Below are positions 16,285-25,828 of a DNA stretch of 64,000 nt, in pieces. The notes below the pieces were generated by a model. It did not search any database, had not been told where the DNA came from, and was given only the letters and a program-made list of their open reading frames with translations. The stretch's first letter is position 1; each line of letters starts with the position of its first letter. A program made the translations under genes and the position numbers. The stretch is from Miltoncostaea sp963703045. Its GTDB lineage: Bacteria; Actinomycetota; Thermoleophilia; Miltoncostaeales; Miltoncostaeaceae. Where the stretch lies: contig OY969782.1 in NCBI GenBank assembly GCA_963703045.1, forward strand, positions 2,604,001 to 2,668,000, read 5' to 3'.

Positions 16285-17282
16285 CGGGCCGGCCCGGTCC
16301 CGCCGTCCGCCGGCGCCCCGGCCAGCTCCGACGCCGGCACCGGCGCGAAGACGCGCCGCACGCGCCCGTCGTGCCCGCGCGCCGAGCCGCTCGTGACCAG
16401 CCCCGCCGACTCGAGCGCCTGCGCCACCTGCGCCGCGCGCTGGCGCGACCAGCCGAGGCGCCCCAGCAGGCGCGGATCGGAGGCGCTCGCCGCGCCGTGG
16501 GCGTCGAGCTCGGCGAGCAGGCGCTCGGCGGCCGGACCGAGCCCGGCGACGCGGCGCGCGCGCTCGCGCGCGGCGGCCTCGGCGCCGCCCTCGCCGGTGT
16601 GTCCGGCGAGCGCGTCGCGGGCGGCGGCCAGCAGCGCGCGCGGGGTCGCCAGATCGGCTCCGCGGAGCGCCGATCGCACCCGCTCGGCCTCGTCGGGGTC
16701 GAGGCGCCGGCGCAGCAGGGCCTGCTGGGCGTCCACCGACAGGGGCGCGAGCCGCACCGTCGATTCGAAGAACACGTCGGCCGGGGGCGTCACGACGACG
16801 GCCGCCTCGTGGGTCGCGGCCGTCACCACGAAGCGCGCGCGGGTCTGCCAGAGCTCGTCGCGCAGGCGCCCGAAGAGCCCGTGCGCCAGCTCGGGGCGAA
16901 GCTCGTCGAGCAGCACGCAGGCGTCGTCGTCGAGCTCCCGCCATCGGCGCAGCACCCCGAGCACCCGGGTCGTCTGCGTGCCCCGCCCGCGGTCGTCGTC
17001 GCCGTGGTCGTCCCCGGTGAGCGCCCGGTCGATCGCCGCCACGACGTCCGCGACGCCGGCCGCGGGCCCGGCATCGACGACCACCGCGCGACGGCCCTCC
17101 TCGCGGAGCCGGAACGCCACGGCGTGCAGCAGGGTGGTCCTGCCGGCGCCCCGGTCGCCCACCACGAGCACGTTGAGGCCGCGGCGCGCCGAGTCGGTGA
17201 CGGTCCCGACCTCCGGGCGGTCGATCGCGAGCCGCTGGTCGCGAGCGGTCGCGAGCAGGGGCCTGTTGCCGAGCTCACTCAT
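16281..17282 (-). CDS. P-loop ATPase with C-terminal winged helix, first gene of a pair
   Basis: A 333-residue protein. Walker A is GDRGAGRTT (about residues 42-50), the Walker B-like strand ACVLLDELRPE, sensor-like FVVTAATHEAAV, and a C-terminal winged-helix region around LGRLGWSRQRAAQVAQALESAGLV. The layout resembles ORC/Cdc6-like or AAA_16 ATPases. It starts at ATG 17282 nine bases after TAGAGT and is coupled to the next ATPase by a GTGA overlap. Function unknown. The pair forms its own transcription unit. Confidence 0.8.
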   Translation of the reverse strand: MSELGNRPLLATARDQRLAIDRPEVGTVTDSARRGLNVLVVGDRGAGRTTLLHAVAFRLREEGRRAVVVDAGPAAGVADVVAAIDRALTGDDHGDDDRGRGTQTTRVLGVLRRWRELDDDACVLLDELRPELAHGLFGRLRDELWQTRARFVVTAATHEAAVVVTPPADVFFESTVRLAPLSVDAQQALLRRRLDPDEAERVRSALRGADLATPRALLAAARDALAGHTGEGGAEAAARERARRVAGLGPAAERLLAELDAHGAASASDPRLLGRLGWSRQRAAQVAQALESAGLVTSGSARGHDGRVRRVFAPVPASELAGAPADGGTGPAR

Positions 17283-17329
17283 GAGGTTGCGACTCTAGCA
17301 GCAAGAGACGCAACCCCACGATCGCGGCC

Positions 17330-18382
17330 CTACCCCGCGACCCGCGGCACCGGCGGGGTCGCGAGCGCAGCCCGCACCGCGGGAGCGACCTCGGTGCCGA
17401 AGAGCTCGATGCTCCGCATCATGCGGTCGTGCGGCATCGTGCCGACGCTGAACTGCACCAGCAGCCGGTCGTGCCCGAAGACCTCGTGCTGGAACAGGAT
17501 CTTCTCGACGACCTGCTGGGGGCTGCCGACGATGTTGGCGCCGTGGAGGCCGGTCGAGGCGTCGTACGCCGAGCGGGTCATCGGGCTCCAGCCGCGCTCC
17601 CGGCCGATGCGGTCCATCATGGTCGCGAAGGGGCCGAACGACTCGTCGGCGGCGCGCTGGGAGGTGTCGGCGACGTACCCGTGCGAGTTGATGCTGAGCG
17701 GCAGCGGGCCGTGACCGGCCTCCTCGGCGGCGCGCCGGTGCAGCTCGGCGTACGGCGCGAAGCGCGCGGGCTGCCCGCCGATGATGGCCAGGGCCATGGG
17801 CAGGCCGAGGGTCGCCGCGCGCACCACCGAGGCCGGTGTCCCGCCGACGGCGACCCAGACGGGCAGCGGGTCCTGGACCGGGCGCGGGTAGACCCCCCGC
17901 CCCGCGATCGGCGGGCGGTGGCGACCGGTCCAGGTGACCACCTCGTCCCGGCGCAGCGCCAGCAGCAGCTCGAGCTTCTCGGCGAACAGGTCGTCGTAGT
18001 CCTCGAGGTCGTATCCGAAGAGCGGGAACGACTCGATGAACGACCCGCGCCCGGCCATGATCTCGGCGCGGCCGTCCGAGAGCAGGTCGAGGGTGGCGAA
18101 CTGCTGGAACACGCGCACCGGGTCGTCCGAGCTGAGCACGCTGACGGCGCTCGTCAGGCGGATCGAGCGGGTGCGCGCGGCGGCCGCGCCGAGCACGACG
18201 GCGGGCGCGGAGACCGTGAAGTCGGGGCGGTGGTGCTCGCCGAGGCCGACGACGTCGAGGCCGAGCTGATCGGCGAGCTCGATCTCCTCGAGCAGGTCGC
18301 GCAGGCGCTCCTGCGGCGAGATCATGCGCCCGGTCTCGGCGTCCGGCGTCAGCTCCGCGAAGGTGTAGATGCCGAGTTCCAT
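17330..18382 (-). CDS. LLM-class flavin-dependent oxidoreductase (luciferase-like)
   Basis: A 350-residue bacterial-luciferase-like monooxygenase. The N-terminal GIYTFAELTPD strand, GLDVVGLGEHHRPDF, RLTSAVSVLSSDDPVRVFQQFATLDLLSDGRAEIMAGRGSF and the later GTPASVVRAATLGLPMALAIIGG segments are the family barrel strands and flavin-binding loops. It begins at ATG 18382; an upstream extension is Arg/Gly-rich and not family-like. FMN rather than F420 is likely. The substrate is unknown. It lies after meaB, separated by about 170 bp, and a TACCCT box 10 nt upstream suggests its own promoter. Confidence 0.9.
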   Translation of the reverse strand: MELGIYTFAELTPDAETGRMISPQERLRDLLEEIELADQLGLDVVGLGEHHRPDFTVSAPAVVLGAAAARTRSIRLTSAVSVLSSDDPVRVFQQFATLDLLSDGRAEIMAGRGSFIESFPLFGYDLEDYDDLFAEKLELLLALRRDEVVTWTGRHRPPIAGRGVYPRPVQDPLPVWVAVGGTPASVVRAATLGLPMALAIIGGQPARFAPYAELHRRAAEEAGHGPLPLSINSHGYVADTSQRAADESFGPFATMMDRIGRERGWSPMTRSAYDASTGLHGANIVGSPQQVVEKILFQHEVFGHDRLLVQFSVGTMPHDRMMRSIELFGTEVAPAVRAALATPPVPRVAG

Positions 18383-18552
18383 GCGGTGACCGAGGGTAGC
18401 GGAGGGCTCGGCGGTGAGCCTCGGGAGCCGCCCGCCCCCTTCACCGCCACCCCGCCGGCCCCGCGGGTTCGAGCCCCCCGGCGACCGGCGAGGGCGAGGG
18501 GGTGCCCGGCCGACCGCATGCGCCGCGCGTCGGCAGAGCCGGCCGCGGTGTC

Positions 18553-19536
18553 CTAGGCGACCGCCTGCAGGATCCGCGCCGCCGCCAGCGCGGCGGTGGT
18601 GGCGCCCGCGCGCACGAGCGCCTCCTGCTCCTCGACCACGGCGACCACCGGGGGGTCCTCGCGCAGCCGCGCCGCGAGGCCGTCCTCGACCATGCGCCGA
18701 AGCCAGGCCACCTCCTGGTCCGCGCGACGGGCCGCGAGGGCCCCGGCCTGCTCCAGCGCCGTCCGGTGGTCGCCGAGCGCGTCCCATACGGCGGTCACCC
18801 CGTCGTCCTCCCGCCCGCTGCAGGTGAGCACGGGCGGCGTCCAGCCGGCCGTCTGCGGTCCGAGCATCCGCATCACGTCGGCGAGCTCGCGGGCCGCGGC
18901 CCGGGCCTCGCGCGCGTGATCGCCGTCCGCCTTGTTCACGGCGATCACGTCCGCCAGCTCGAGGACGCCCTTCTTGATCCCCTGCAGGGAGTCCCCCGAG
19001 CGCGCCAGCATGAGCAGCAGGAAGTGGTTGACCATGCCGGCGACGGCGGTCTCGGACTGCCCGACGCCCACGGTCTCGACCAGCACGACGTCGAAGCCGG
19101 CGGCCTCGAGCACCACGACGGCCTCGCGGGTCGCGCGCGCCACCCCGCCGAGCGTGCCGGCCGTAGGGGAGGGGCGGATGTAGGCGGCGGGGTCCACGGC
19201 CAGGCGGGCCATGCGCGTCTTGTCGCCCAGGATGCTCCCGCCGCGCCGGGTGGACGACGGGTTGACGGCCAGCACGGCCACCCGGTGCCCGGCGGCCGTC
19301 AGCCGCGTGCCGAGGGCGTCGATGAAGGTTGACTTGCCCACGCCCGGGACGCCGGTGATGCCCACCCGGCGCGCGCCGCCGGCGTGCGGCAGCAGCTCCA
19401 CCAGCATCTCCTGGGCGGCCCGGCGATGCGCGGGCAGCGTGCTCTCGACGAGCGTGATCGCGCGGGCGACCCGGGCGATGCCCCCCTCGCGGACGCCGCG
19501 GACGTGCGCCGCCACGTCGGCGGCGGGCGCGCTCAC
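18553..19536 (-). CDS. meaB: methylmalonyl-CoA mutase-associated GTPase MeaB
   Basis: MeaB is a G3E-family GTPase that loads adenosylcobalamin onto methylmalonyl-CoA mutase and protects it from inactivation. In this 327-residue protein the P-loop is GVPGVGKST, followed by LAVNPSSTRRGGSILGDKTRM, the ETVGVGQSE switch and the guanine-specificity motif NKAD. It starts at GTG 19536, overlapping the mutB stop (GTGA), so mutase and chaperone are translated together. Confidence 0.95.
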   Translation of the reverse strand: MSAPAADVAAHVRGVREGGIARVARAITLVESTLPAHRRAAQEMLVELLPHAGGARRVGITGVPGVGKSTFIDALGTRLTAAGHRVAVLAVNPSSTRRGGSILGDKTRMARLAVDPAAYIRPSPTAGTLGGVARATREAVVVLEAAGFDVVLVETVGVGQSETAVAGMVNHFLLLMLARSGDSLQGIKKGVLELADVIAVNKADGDHAREARAAARELADVMRMLGPQTAGWTPPVLTCSGREDDGVTAVWDALGDHRTALEQAGALAARRADQEVAWLRRMVEDGLAARLREDPPVVAVVEEQEALVRAGATTAALAAARILQAVA

Positions 19537-21749
19537 CGCTCCGGGGCGGCCGCGGCCCCCTCGAGCCGGTCCAGCAGCTCCTCGGCCGCCGACGCGATGA
19601 CGGTGCCGGGCGGGAAGATCGCGGCCGCCCCCGCCTCCCGCAGGGCCTCCCAGTCGGCCGGCGGTATGACGCCCCCCACCGCCACCATGATGCCCTCGCC
19701 GCCCGCCCGCGCCAGCTCCTCGCGCAGCTCGGGGACCAGCGTCAGGTGCCCGGCGGCCAGCGACGAGACCCCCACCACGTGGACGTCGGCCTCGACGGCC
19801 TGGCGGGCCACCTCGGCCGGGGTCTGGAACAGCGGCCCGACGTTAACGTCGAAGCCGAGGTCGGCGAAGGCCGTCGCGATGACCTTCTGACCGCGGTCGT
19901 GGCCGTCCTGGCCCATCTTGGCGACGAGGATGCGCGGACGACGGCCCTGGGCGCGCGCGAACTCCTCCACCCGGGCGTGGACCCGATCGGCGTCCGCCGA
20001 CTCACCCACCTCGCGCCGGTACACGCCCGAGATGGTACGGATGCGCGCCGTGTGGCGGCCGAACACACGCTCCATGGCGTCGCTGATCTCACCCACCGTC
20101 GCGTGGGCGCGGGCGGCGTTGACCGAGAGCGCGAGCAGGTTCTCGTCGAGACCGGGGCCGCGGGTGCCGTCGGCCGCGCGCCCGGCGGCGGCGGTCAGGC
20201 GCTCGAGGGCCTCCCGGCAGGCCCGCTCGTCGCGCTCGTCGCGCAGGCGGCGCAGCTTGGCGAGCTGCTGCTCGCGCACCGCGCGGTTGTTGACCCTCAG
20301 CACCTCGACCGGGTCCTCGCGCTCCGGCCGGTGCCGGTTGACGCCGATCACCGGCTGCTGCCCCGAGTCGATGCGCGCCTGGGTGCGGGCCGCGGCCTCC
20401 TCGATGCGCATCTTGGGGATGCCCTCCTCGATGGCCGCGGTCATGCCGCCGGCCGCCTCGACCTCCTCGATGTGGGCCCACGCCGCGCGGGCGAGGTCGT
20501 GGGTCAGCCGCTCGACGAAGTACGAGCCGCCCCAGGGGTCGATCACCCGCGTCGTGCCGGTCTCCTGCTGCAGGAGCAGCTGGGTGTTGCGCGCGATGCG
20601 GGCGCTGAAGTCGGTGGGCAGCGCCAGGGCCTCGTCCAGGGCGTTCGTGTGCAGCGACTGCGTGTGGCCCTGGGTCGCCGCCATGGCCTCGACGCAGGTG
20701 CGCACGACGTTGTTGAAGACGTCCTGCGCCGTGAGCGACCAGCCGGAGGTCTGGCAGTGCGTGCGCAGCGACAGCGACTTGTCGTTGCGGGGGCCGAAGG
20801 GGCGCACGAGGCGGGCCCACAGCAGCCGCGCCGCGCGCAGCTTGGCGATCTCCATGAAGTAGTTCATGCCGATGGCCCAGAAGAACGACAGCCGCGGGGC
20901 GAAGGCGTCCACGTCCATGCCGGCGGCCTGCCCGGCGCGGATGTACTGCACCCCGTCGGCCAGCGTGTAGGCCAGCTCCAGGTCGGCCGTCGCCCCGGCC
21001 TCCTGCATGTGGTAGCCGGAGATCGAGATCGAGTTGTAGCGGGGCATCCGCCGGGAGGTGAACGCGAAGATGTCCGAGATCACGGTCATCGAGGGCGCCG
21101 GCGGATAGATGTAGGTGTTCCGGACCATGAACTCCTTGAGGATGTCGTTCTGGATCGTCCCGGTGAGCTGCTCGGGCGGGACGCCCTGCTCCTCGGCGGC
21201 CACGATGTAGAGCGCCATCACCGGCAGGACGGCGCCGTTCATCGTCATCGACACGCTCATGCGGTCGAGCGGGATGCCGTCGAAGAGCTGCCGCATGTCG
21301 AGGATCGAGTCGATCGCGACACCCGCCATGCCGACGTCGCCCGCCACGCGGGGGTGGTCGCTGTCGTAGCCGCGGTGGGTCGGCAGATCGAAGGCGATCG
21401 ACAGGCCCTTCTGGCCGGCCGCGAGGTTGCGCCGGTAGAACGCGTTCGACTCCTGGGCGGTCGAGAACCCGGCGTACTGCCGCACGGTCCACGGCTGGTT
21501 GACGTACATCGTGGGGTACGGCCCGCGCAGGAAGGGGGCGATGCCGGGATAGGTGTCGAGGAAGTCGAGACCGGCGAGGTCGTCCGGGGTGTAGAGGGGG
21601 GCGACCGCGAGCGATTCGGGTGCGTCCCAGGCCAGCTCGCCGGCGGGCGCTCCCTCCTGGGCCGCGACCGCGTCGCGCCAGGCGGTCAGGTCGCCCTCGG
21701 GGGCGGGGTCGCCGAGGGGCACGCCGCCGAAGTCGGGGATCGCGCTCAC
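19533..21749 (-). CDS. mutB: methylmalonyl-CoA mutase large (catalytic) subunit
   Basis: This enzyme interconverts (R)-methylmalonyl-CoA and succinyl-CoA with adenosylcobalamin. The 738-residue protein has the substrate barrel (YAGFSTAQESNAFYRRNLAAGQKGLSIAFDLPTHRG, SGYHMQEAGATADLELAYTLADG) and the C-terminal B12 domain with the His ligand in MGQDGHDRGQ and the GVSSLAAGH and GGVIPPADW segments. It begins at GTG 21749, overlapping the mutA stop. With mutA and meaB it forms a complete heterodimeric mutase operon, typically used in propionate, odd-chain fatty acid and branched amino-acid catabolism. No cobalamin riboswitch was recognised upstream of mutA. Confidence 0.97.
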   Translation of the reverse strand: MSAIPDFGGVPLGDPAPEGDLTAWRDAVAAQEGAPAGELAWDAPESLAVAPLYTPDDLAGLDFLDTYPGIAPFLRGPYPTMYVNQPWTVRQYAGFSTAQESNAFYRRNLAAGQKGLSIAFDLPTHRGYDSDHPRVAGDVGMAGVAIDSILDMRQLFDGIPLDRMSVSMTMNGAVLPVMALYIVAAEEQGVPPEQLTGTIQNDILKEFMVRNTYIYPPAPSMTVISDIFAFTSRRMPRYNSISISGYHMQEAGATADLELAYTLADGVQYIRAGQAAGMDVDAFAPRLSFFWAIGMNYFMEIAKLRAARLLWARLVRPFGPRNDKSLSLRTHCQTSGWSLTAQDVFNNVVRTCVEAMAATQGHTQSLHTNALDEALALPTDFSARIARNTQLLLQQETGTTRVIDPWGGSYFVERLTHDLARAAWAHIEEVEAAGGMTAAIEEGIPKMRIEEAAARTQARIDSGQQPVIGVNRHRPEREDPVEVLRVNNRAVREQQLAKLRRLRDERDERACREALERLTAAAGRAADGTRGPGLDENLLALSVNAARAHATVGEISDAMERVFGRHTARIRTISGVYRREVGESADADRVHARVEEFARAQGRRPRILVAKMGQDGHDRGQKVIATAFADLGFDVNVGPLFQTPAEVARQAVEADVHVVGVSSLAAGHLTLVPELREELARAGGEGIMVAVGGVIPPADWEALREAGAAAIFPPGTVIASAAEELLDRLEGAAAAPER

Positions 21750-23653
21750 CGTGCCACCCCCGCGGCGTCGAGGGCACGGGAGATCACCGCAACGGCGTCG
21801 ACGCCCGCGTGGGCGTGGCCGGTGACGGCCGCCTCGCCGCCCCCCGGTCCGTCGGGGCGGCCGGCCAGGTAGACGGCCGCCGCCCCCGCGCGGGCGAGCT
21901 GGGCGCCCACGGTCGCCGCCCGCTCGGCGTAGACGGCGTCGGCCGAGCAGATGCACGCGACGGCGGCGCCGCTCGCGGTGAGCGCGGCGCCCGCGTCGTC
22001 GTCGGGACCGAGGCCGCCGTGGGCGACGATGCGGAATCCGCCCGCCGCGAACAGGTTGGCCGCGAAGCCGGTGCGGGCGCTGTGGACCGCCGGAGGGCCG
22101 AGGGCGGCGAGGAAGACCGCGGGGCGCTCGCCGTGGTCGCGGGCGTGGCGGTCCGCGCGACCGCGCTGCTCCTCGAAGGGCTCGGCATAGCGGCGCGGCA
22201 CGAGCGCGCCCGGGGCCGTCGTGCCGGTGGGTGGGGCCGCCGGGGCCGGGGCGGTCTCGTCCGCGTCCGGGAACTCGCTCACGCCGGTGATCGGGTCGGC
22301 GCGCCGGGCGATCGCGCCGCGGCGGGCGTCCCACGTGGCGGCCACCGCCCCCTGCACGCGGCCGGCGTCGAGCGAGGCGACCATGCCGCCGTCGCGCTCG
22401 ATCTCGCCGAAGAGCTCCCACGCCCGCGTGGCCAGGTCGGCCGTCAGGCGCTCGACGAACCACGACCCCCCGGCCGGGTCGGCGACGCGGGCGAGCCCGG
22501 ACTCGTCCATGAGGAGCGTCTGGGTGTTGCGGGCGAGTCGCCGTCCGAGGTCGGTGTCGGTGCCGAGCGCGATGTCGTAGGGCTCGACCGTCACCACCTC
22601 GGCCCCGCCGACGCCGGCGGCCGCGCAGGCGACCGCGCCGCGCAGCAGGTTGACCCACGGGTCGTACCGGGTGGTCATCGCGCGCGAGGTGATCGCGTGC
22701 AGTCGCGCGCCGCGCCCTGCCGCGGGGACGCCGCACACCTCGGCCACCCGGGCCCACAGCCGGCGGGCCGCGCGGAACGTGGCGATCGTCGGGAACTGAC
22801 CCGCCCCGGCCGCGAGGCGGAACTCGATCTGACCGCAGGCGGCGGCGACGTCGAGGCCCGCCCCGGTGAGGGCGCGCAGGTAGGCGACGCCGGTGGCGAG
22901 GGCGAAGGCGAGCTGCTGCGCGTCGGAGGCGCCGGCGTCGTGGTAGCGGGCCGCGTCAACCAGCACCGTCCGCACGCCGGGGTGACGGGCGGCGATCTCG
23001 CCGGCCAGCGCGGCCGCCCCGGCGAGCCGGTCGGCGAGGGGGGCGTCGCCGCCCGACGACGCGTGCTCGCCGATCGGATCGACGCCGAGCGAGGCGAGCA
23101 CCGCGGCGTCGTCGAGGCCGATCTCGTCCCACAGCTCCCGCAGCGCCCGCGCCGCCTCGAGGTCGCGCGGGCCCGCCCGCAGCCCGACCGCGGCCGCGTC
23201 GAGCCGCACGCCCGTCATTTGGCGCCCCAGCGACGCGGCGTCGATCGCGCCGGCCGTCCGCAGGTCGAGCAGCACCGAGGCGGCGCCGTTCTCGAGCTCG
23301 TGCACCGCGTGCCCGGCCGTACCGGCGCCGTCGCCGTCGACGCGGACGACCTGGCGCGCGTCCCAGCGGCCGCCGGGCGGGCGGGGGAGGGCTCCGCGCG
23401 TGAACGGCGCCAGCCCGGGCAGGCCCTCGGAGCCCGCGGGCGGGGCGTCGGCGGAGGTGTAGAGCGGCGCGAGGGTGATCCCGTCGTACGTGGGGGTCTC
23501 GAGCACGCGGGCGTACAGCGCCGCGGCCTCGGCGTCGGTCGCGTCGCGGCCGCGCGTGAGCACGCGCCGCACCTCGTCCATCCACCGCGCGCGGTCAGCC
23601 GGCGGGAAGCCTTCGGCCAGGGGCATGTTCTCGCCGGGGGCTGGGGTGGTCAT
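21746..23653 (-). CDS. mutA: methylmalonyl-CoA mutase small subunit
   Basis: The non-catalytic partner of MutB, 635 residues. It keeps the barrel-like fold (ITLAPLYTSADAPPAGSEGLPGLAPFTRG, LLMDESGLARVADPAGGSWFVERLT) and a C-terminal Rossmann-like part (VFLAALGPPAVHSARTGFAANLF), but lacks the cobalamin-binding DxHxxG motif, as expected for the small subunit. It starts at ATG 23653 nine bases after TAGGAT, indicating the promoter of mutA-mutB-meaB. The stop overlaps the mutB GTG. Confidence 0.95.
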   Translation of the reverse strand: MTTPAPGENMPLAEGFPPADRARWMDEVRRVLTRGRDATDAEAAALYARVLETPTYDGITLAPLYTSADAPPAGSEGLPGLAPFTRGALPRPPGGRWDARQVVRVDGDGAGTAGHAVHELENGAASVLLDLRTAGAIDAASLGRQMTGVRLDAAAVGLRAGPRDLEAARALRELWDEIGLDDAAVLASLGVDPIGEHASSGGDAPLADRLAGAAALAGEIAARHPGVRTVLVDAARYHDAGASDAQQLAFALATGVAYLRALTGAGLDVAAACGQIEFRLAAGAGQFPTIATFRAARRLWARVAEVCGVPAAGRGARLHAITSRAMTTRYDPWVNLLRGAVACAAAGVGGAEVVTVEPYDIALGTDTDLGRRLARNTQTLLMDESGLARVADPAGGSWFVERLTADLATRAWELFGEIERDGGMVASLDAGRVQGAVAATWDARRGAIARRADPITGVSEFPDADETAPAPAAPPTGTTAPGALVPRRYAEPFEEQRGRADRHARDHGERPAVFLAALGPPAVHSARTGFAANLFAAGGFRIVAHGGLGPDDDAGAALTASGAAVACICSADAVYAERAATVGAQLARAGAAAVYLAGRPDGPGGGEAAVTGHAHAGVDAVAVISRALDAAGVAR

Positions 23654-23709
23654 GCGCCACGCATCCTAACCGCCCCCGGGCGCTCCATCGGCGCCGGGGC
23701 GGGGAGCGG

Positions 23710-24210
23710 TCAGGTCCCGCGCACCTTGCCGTCGGCGGCCCGCGCGGCCTCGGCCATCTCGGCGCGCAGCGCGCCGATGCGGTGGCCGAGCTCGGGATCG
23801 GCCAACGCGAGGATCTGCGCGGCCAGCAGCCCGGCGTTGCGGCCGCCGTCGATCGCCACGGTCGCGACCGGCACCCCGCGGGGCATCTGCACGATCGACA
23901 GCAGCGAGTCCATGCCGTCGAGGGCGGTGGTGCGCACCGGCACGCCGATCACCGGCAGGGTCGTGACGGCGGCCAGCATGCCCGGCAGGTGGGCCGCGCC
24001 CCCGGCGCCGGCGATGATCACGCGCAGCCCGCGGTCGGCCGCCTCGCCGCCGTAGGCGATCATGTCGTGGGGCGTCCGGTGGGCCGAGACGACCCGCACC
24101 TCGCGCGGGACGTCGAGGGCGCGGAGCACCTCGGCGGCCGCGCTCATGACGGCCAGGTCGCTGTCACTGCCCATCACGATGCCGACCACGGGCGCCTCCC
24201 GGGAGCTCAC
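23710..24210 (-). CDS. purE: N5-carboxyaminoimidazole ribonucleotide mutase, catalytic subunit
   Basis: PurE moves the carboxyl group of N5-CAIR to give CAIR in purine synthesis. The 166-residue protein shows the family signature: GSDSDLAVM near the N-terminus, SAHRTPHDM, IAGAGGAAHLPGMLA, PVIGVPV and SIVQMPRGVPVATVAI. It starts at GTG 24210, overlapping the purK stop by four bases. Length is that of typical bacterial PurE. Confidence 0.97.
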   Translation of the reverse strand: MSSREAPVVGIVMGSDSDLAVMSAAAEVLRALDVPREVRVVSAHRTPHDMIAYGGEAADRGLRVIIAGAGGAAHLPGMLAAVTTLPVIGVPVRTTALDGMDSLLSIVQMPRGVPVATVAIDGGRNAGLLAAQILALADPELGHRIGALRAEMAEAARAADGKVRGT

Positions 24211-25355
24211 AGGTCGATCGCAGACGCGGCGCGCCGCGCCCGCGAGAGTGCCTCGTCGGTCGTCGCGCCGAGCGCCGTCACGTGGCCCATCTTACGACCG
24301 GGGCGCACCTCGGCCTTGTCGTAGAGGTGCAGGTGGGCGCCCTCGACCGCGAGGGCGGCGCGCACGTCGGGGCGCGCGGGGCCGGTCGCCGACCCGAGCA
24401 GGTTCACCATCGCGGCCGCCGGGGCGCGCATGCGGACGTCCCCGAGCGGCAGGTCGAGCACCCCCCGCAGGTGGTTCTCGAACTGCGAGGTCTCGCAGGC
24501 CTCGATCGAGTAGTGGCCCGAGTTGTGGGGTCGCGGCGCGAGCTCGTTGACCAGCACGGCGCCGCCGGCGTCGAGGAACATCTCGACCCCGGTCACCCCG
24601 AGGCCATCGGCCGCCGCCGCCGCCGCCAGGGCGACCTCGCGGGCCCGCGCCCGCGCGCCGGCGCCGATCGGCGCCGGCGCGATCACCTCGTGGCAGACGT
24701 GGTCGCGCTGGACGGTCTCGACGACCGGGTAGCAGGCCACCCCGCCCGCGGGCGCGCGCGCCACCATCGCCGCCAGCTCGGCCGAGAAGGCGACCATGCC
24801 CTCCACGAGCACGCCGTCGCCGGCGTCGAGGCGGGCGAACGCCGCCGTGGCCGCGTCCTCGTCGGGGCAGGTCGCGTTGCCGTATCCGTCGTAGCCCAGG
24901 CGGCGGGCCTTCATCATCAGCGGCCAGCCCAGCGTGCGGCCGGCCGCGCCCAGCTCGCGGGCGTCGGTGACCACGACGTGGGGCGCGGTGGGCAGGCCCG
25001 CCTCGCGCAGCAGCTCCTTCTGCAGGGCCTTGTCCTGCACCCGCGCGAGCACGGCGGGGTCGGGCCGCACGGGTGTGCCCGCGGCCGCGACGGCCGCCAG
25101 CGCGCCGGCGTCGACGAACTCGTTCTCGAGCGTCACCACGCCCGCCACGGCGCCGAGCGCCCCGACGGCTCCGGCATCGCGCCAGTCGCCCTCGACCAGC
25201 CCCGCCGCCATCGCGACCGCGGGCTCGCCGGGCCGGCCGAGCACCCCCACGCGCACGCCGAGCGGCCACGCCGCCAGGCACGTCATGCGCGCGAGCTGGC
25301 CGGCGCCCGCGATGCCCACGTCGAAGGCGGGCCGTGGCCCGGGGCGGTGGGTCAC
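24207..25355 (-). CDS. purK: N5-carboxyaminoimidazole ribonucleotide synthase
   Basis: PurK is the ATP-grasp enzyme making N5-CAIR from AIR, ATP and bicarbonate. The 382-residue protein has an N-terminal GAGQLARMTCLAA segment, GWPLMMKARRLGYDGYGN of the ATP-grasp fold, and the C-terminal ELAPRPHNSGHYSIEACETSQFENHLR signature that is nearly diagnostic of PurK. Start GTG at 25355. It is first in the purK-purE pair and divergent from the cupredoxin gene. Confidence 0.97.
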   Translation of the reverse strand: MTHRPGPRPAFDVGIAGAGQLARMTCLAAWPLGVRVGVLGRPGEPAVAMAAGLVEGDWRDAGAVGALGAVAGVVTLENEFVDAGALAAVAAAGTPVRPDPAVLARVQDKALQKELLREAGLPTAPHVVVTDARELGAAGRTLGWPLMMKARRLGYDGYGNATCPDEDAATAAFARLDAGDGVLVEGMVAFSAELAAMVARAPAGGVACYPVVETVQRDHVCHEVIAPAPIGAGARARAREVALAAAAAADGLGVTGVEMFLDAGGAVLVNELAPRPHNSGHYSIEACETSQFENHLRGVLDLPLGDVRMRAPAAAMVNLLGSATGPARPDVRAALAVEGAHLHLYDKAEVRPGRKMGHVTALGATTDEALSRARRAASAIDL

Positions 25356-25477
25356 AGGCGGCGTCTGGCGGACACCCCGGGGACGCTACACCCGCCCGGC
25401 GGTGCTCGTGATTCCCGAACAGAGCCCTCACGCGGCGCTCACGCCCGCGGGGTCCGCCGCCGATACGGTCGCTGACG

Positions 25478-25828
25478 ATGATCGCGACGGCCGTCCCACC
25501 GCCGATCGTCGCACCCGCGCCCCCGGCCCGCGTGCTGACGTTCGCCGACGAGTTCCGCTTCACCGCGAGCCGGCGGACGATCCCGGCCGGGCCGCTGCTC
25601 ATGCAGGTGAAGAACATCGGGGAGGACGACCACGACCTGCGCGTCCTGGGACCGGGGGGCGCGCTGCGGGCCGCGACCGGGGTGATCGGCCCGGGCGATC
25701 TCGGCCGCATCCGCGTGCGTCTTCCGCGGGGCCGCTACACGTACTTCTGCAGCGTCGCCGACCACGCGGCGCGCGGGATGACCGGCACCCTCGTGGTGCG
25801 GCGCGCCGTGCGCCGCGGGCGCCGGTAG
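25478..25828 (+). CDS. cupredoxin (blue copper) domain protein
   Basis: A 116-residue small protein with a type 1 copper site. The likely ligands are H52 in EDDHDL, then C91, H96 and M101 in YFCSVADHAARGM. The beta strands between them fit the plastocyanin/azurin fold. An N-terminal Ala/Pro/Val-rich stretch is a poor signal peptide, so export is uncertain. It starts at ATG 25478, eight bases after TACGGT. Its stop TAG is followed without a gap by the GTG of the DUF1800 gene, so both act in one operon, perhaps as electron carrier for that system. Confidence 0.85.
   Translation: MIATAVPPPIVAPAPPARVLTFADEFRFTASRRTIPAGPLLMQVKNIGEDDHDLRVLGPGGALRAATGVIGPGDLGRIRVRLPRGRYTYFCSVADHAARGMTGTLVVRRAVRRGRR

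Noticed and set aside
23654..23709. GC-rich imperfect dyad between mutA and purE as a terminator or cobalamin riboswitch
   Set aside because: The stem needs several mismatches, and the 56-bp gap is too short for a cobalamin riboswitch.
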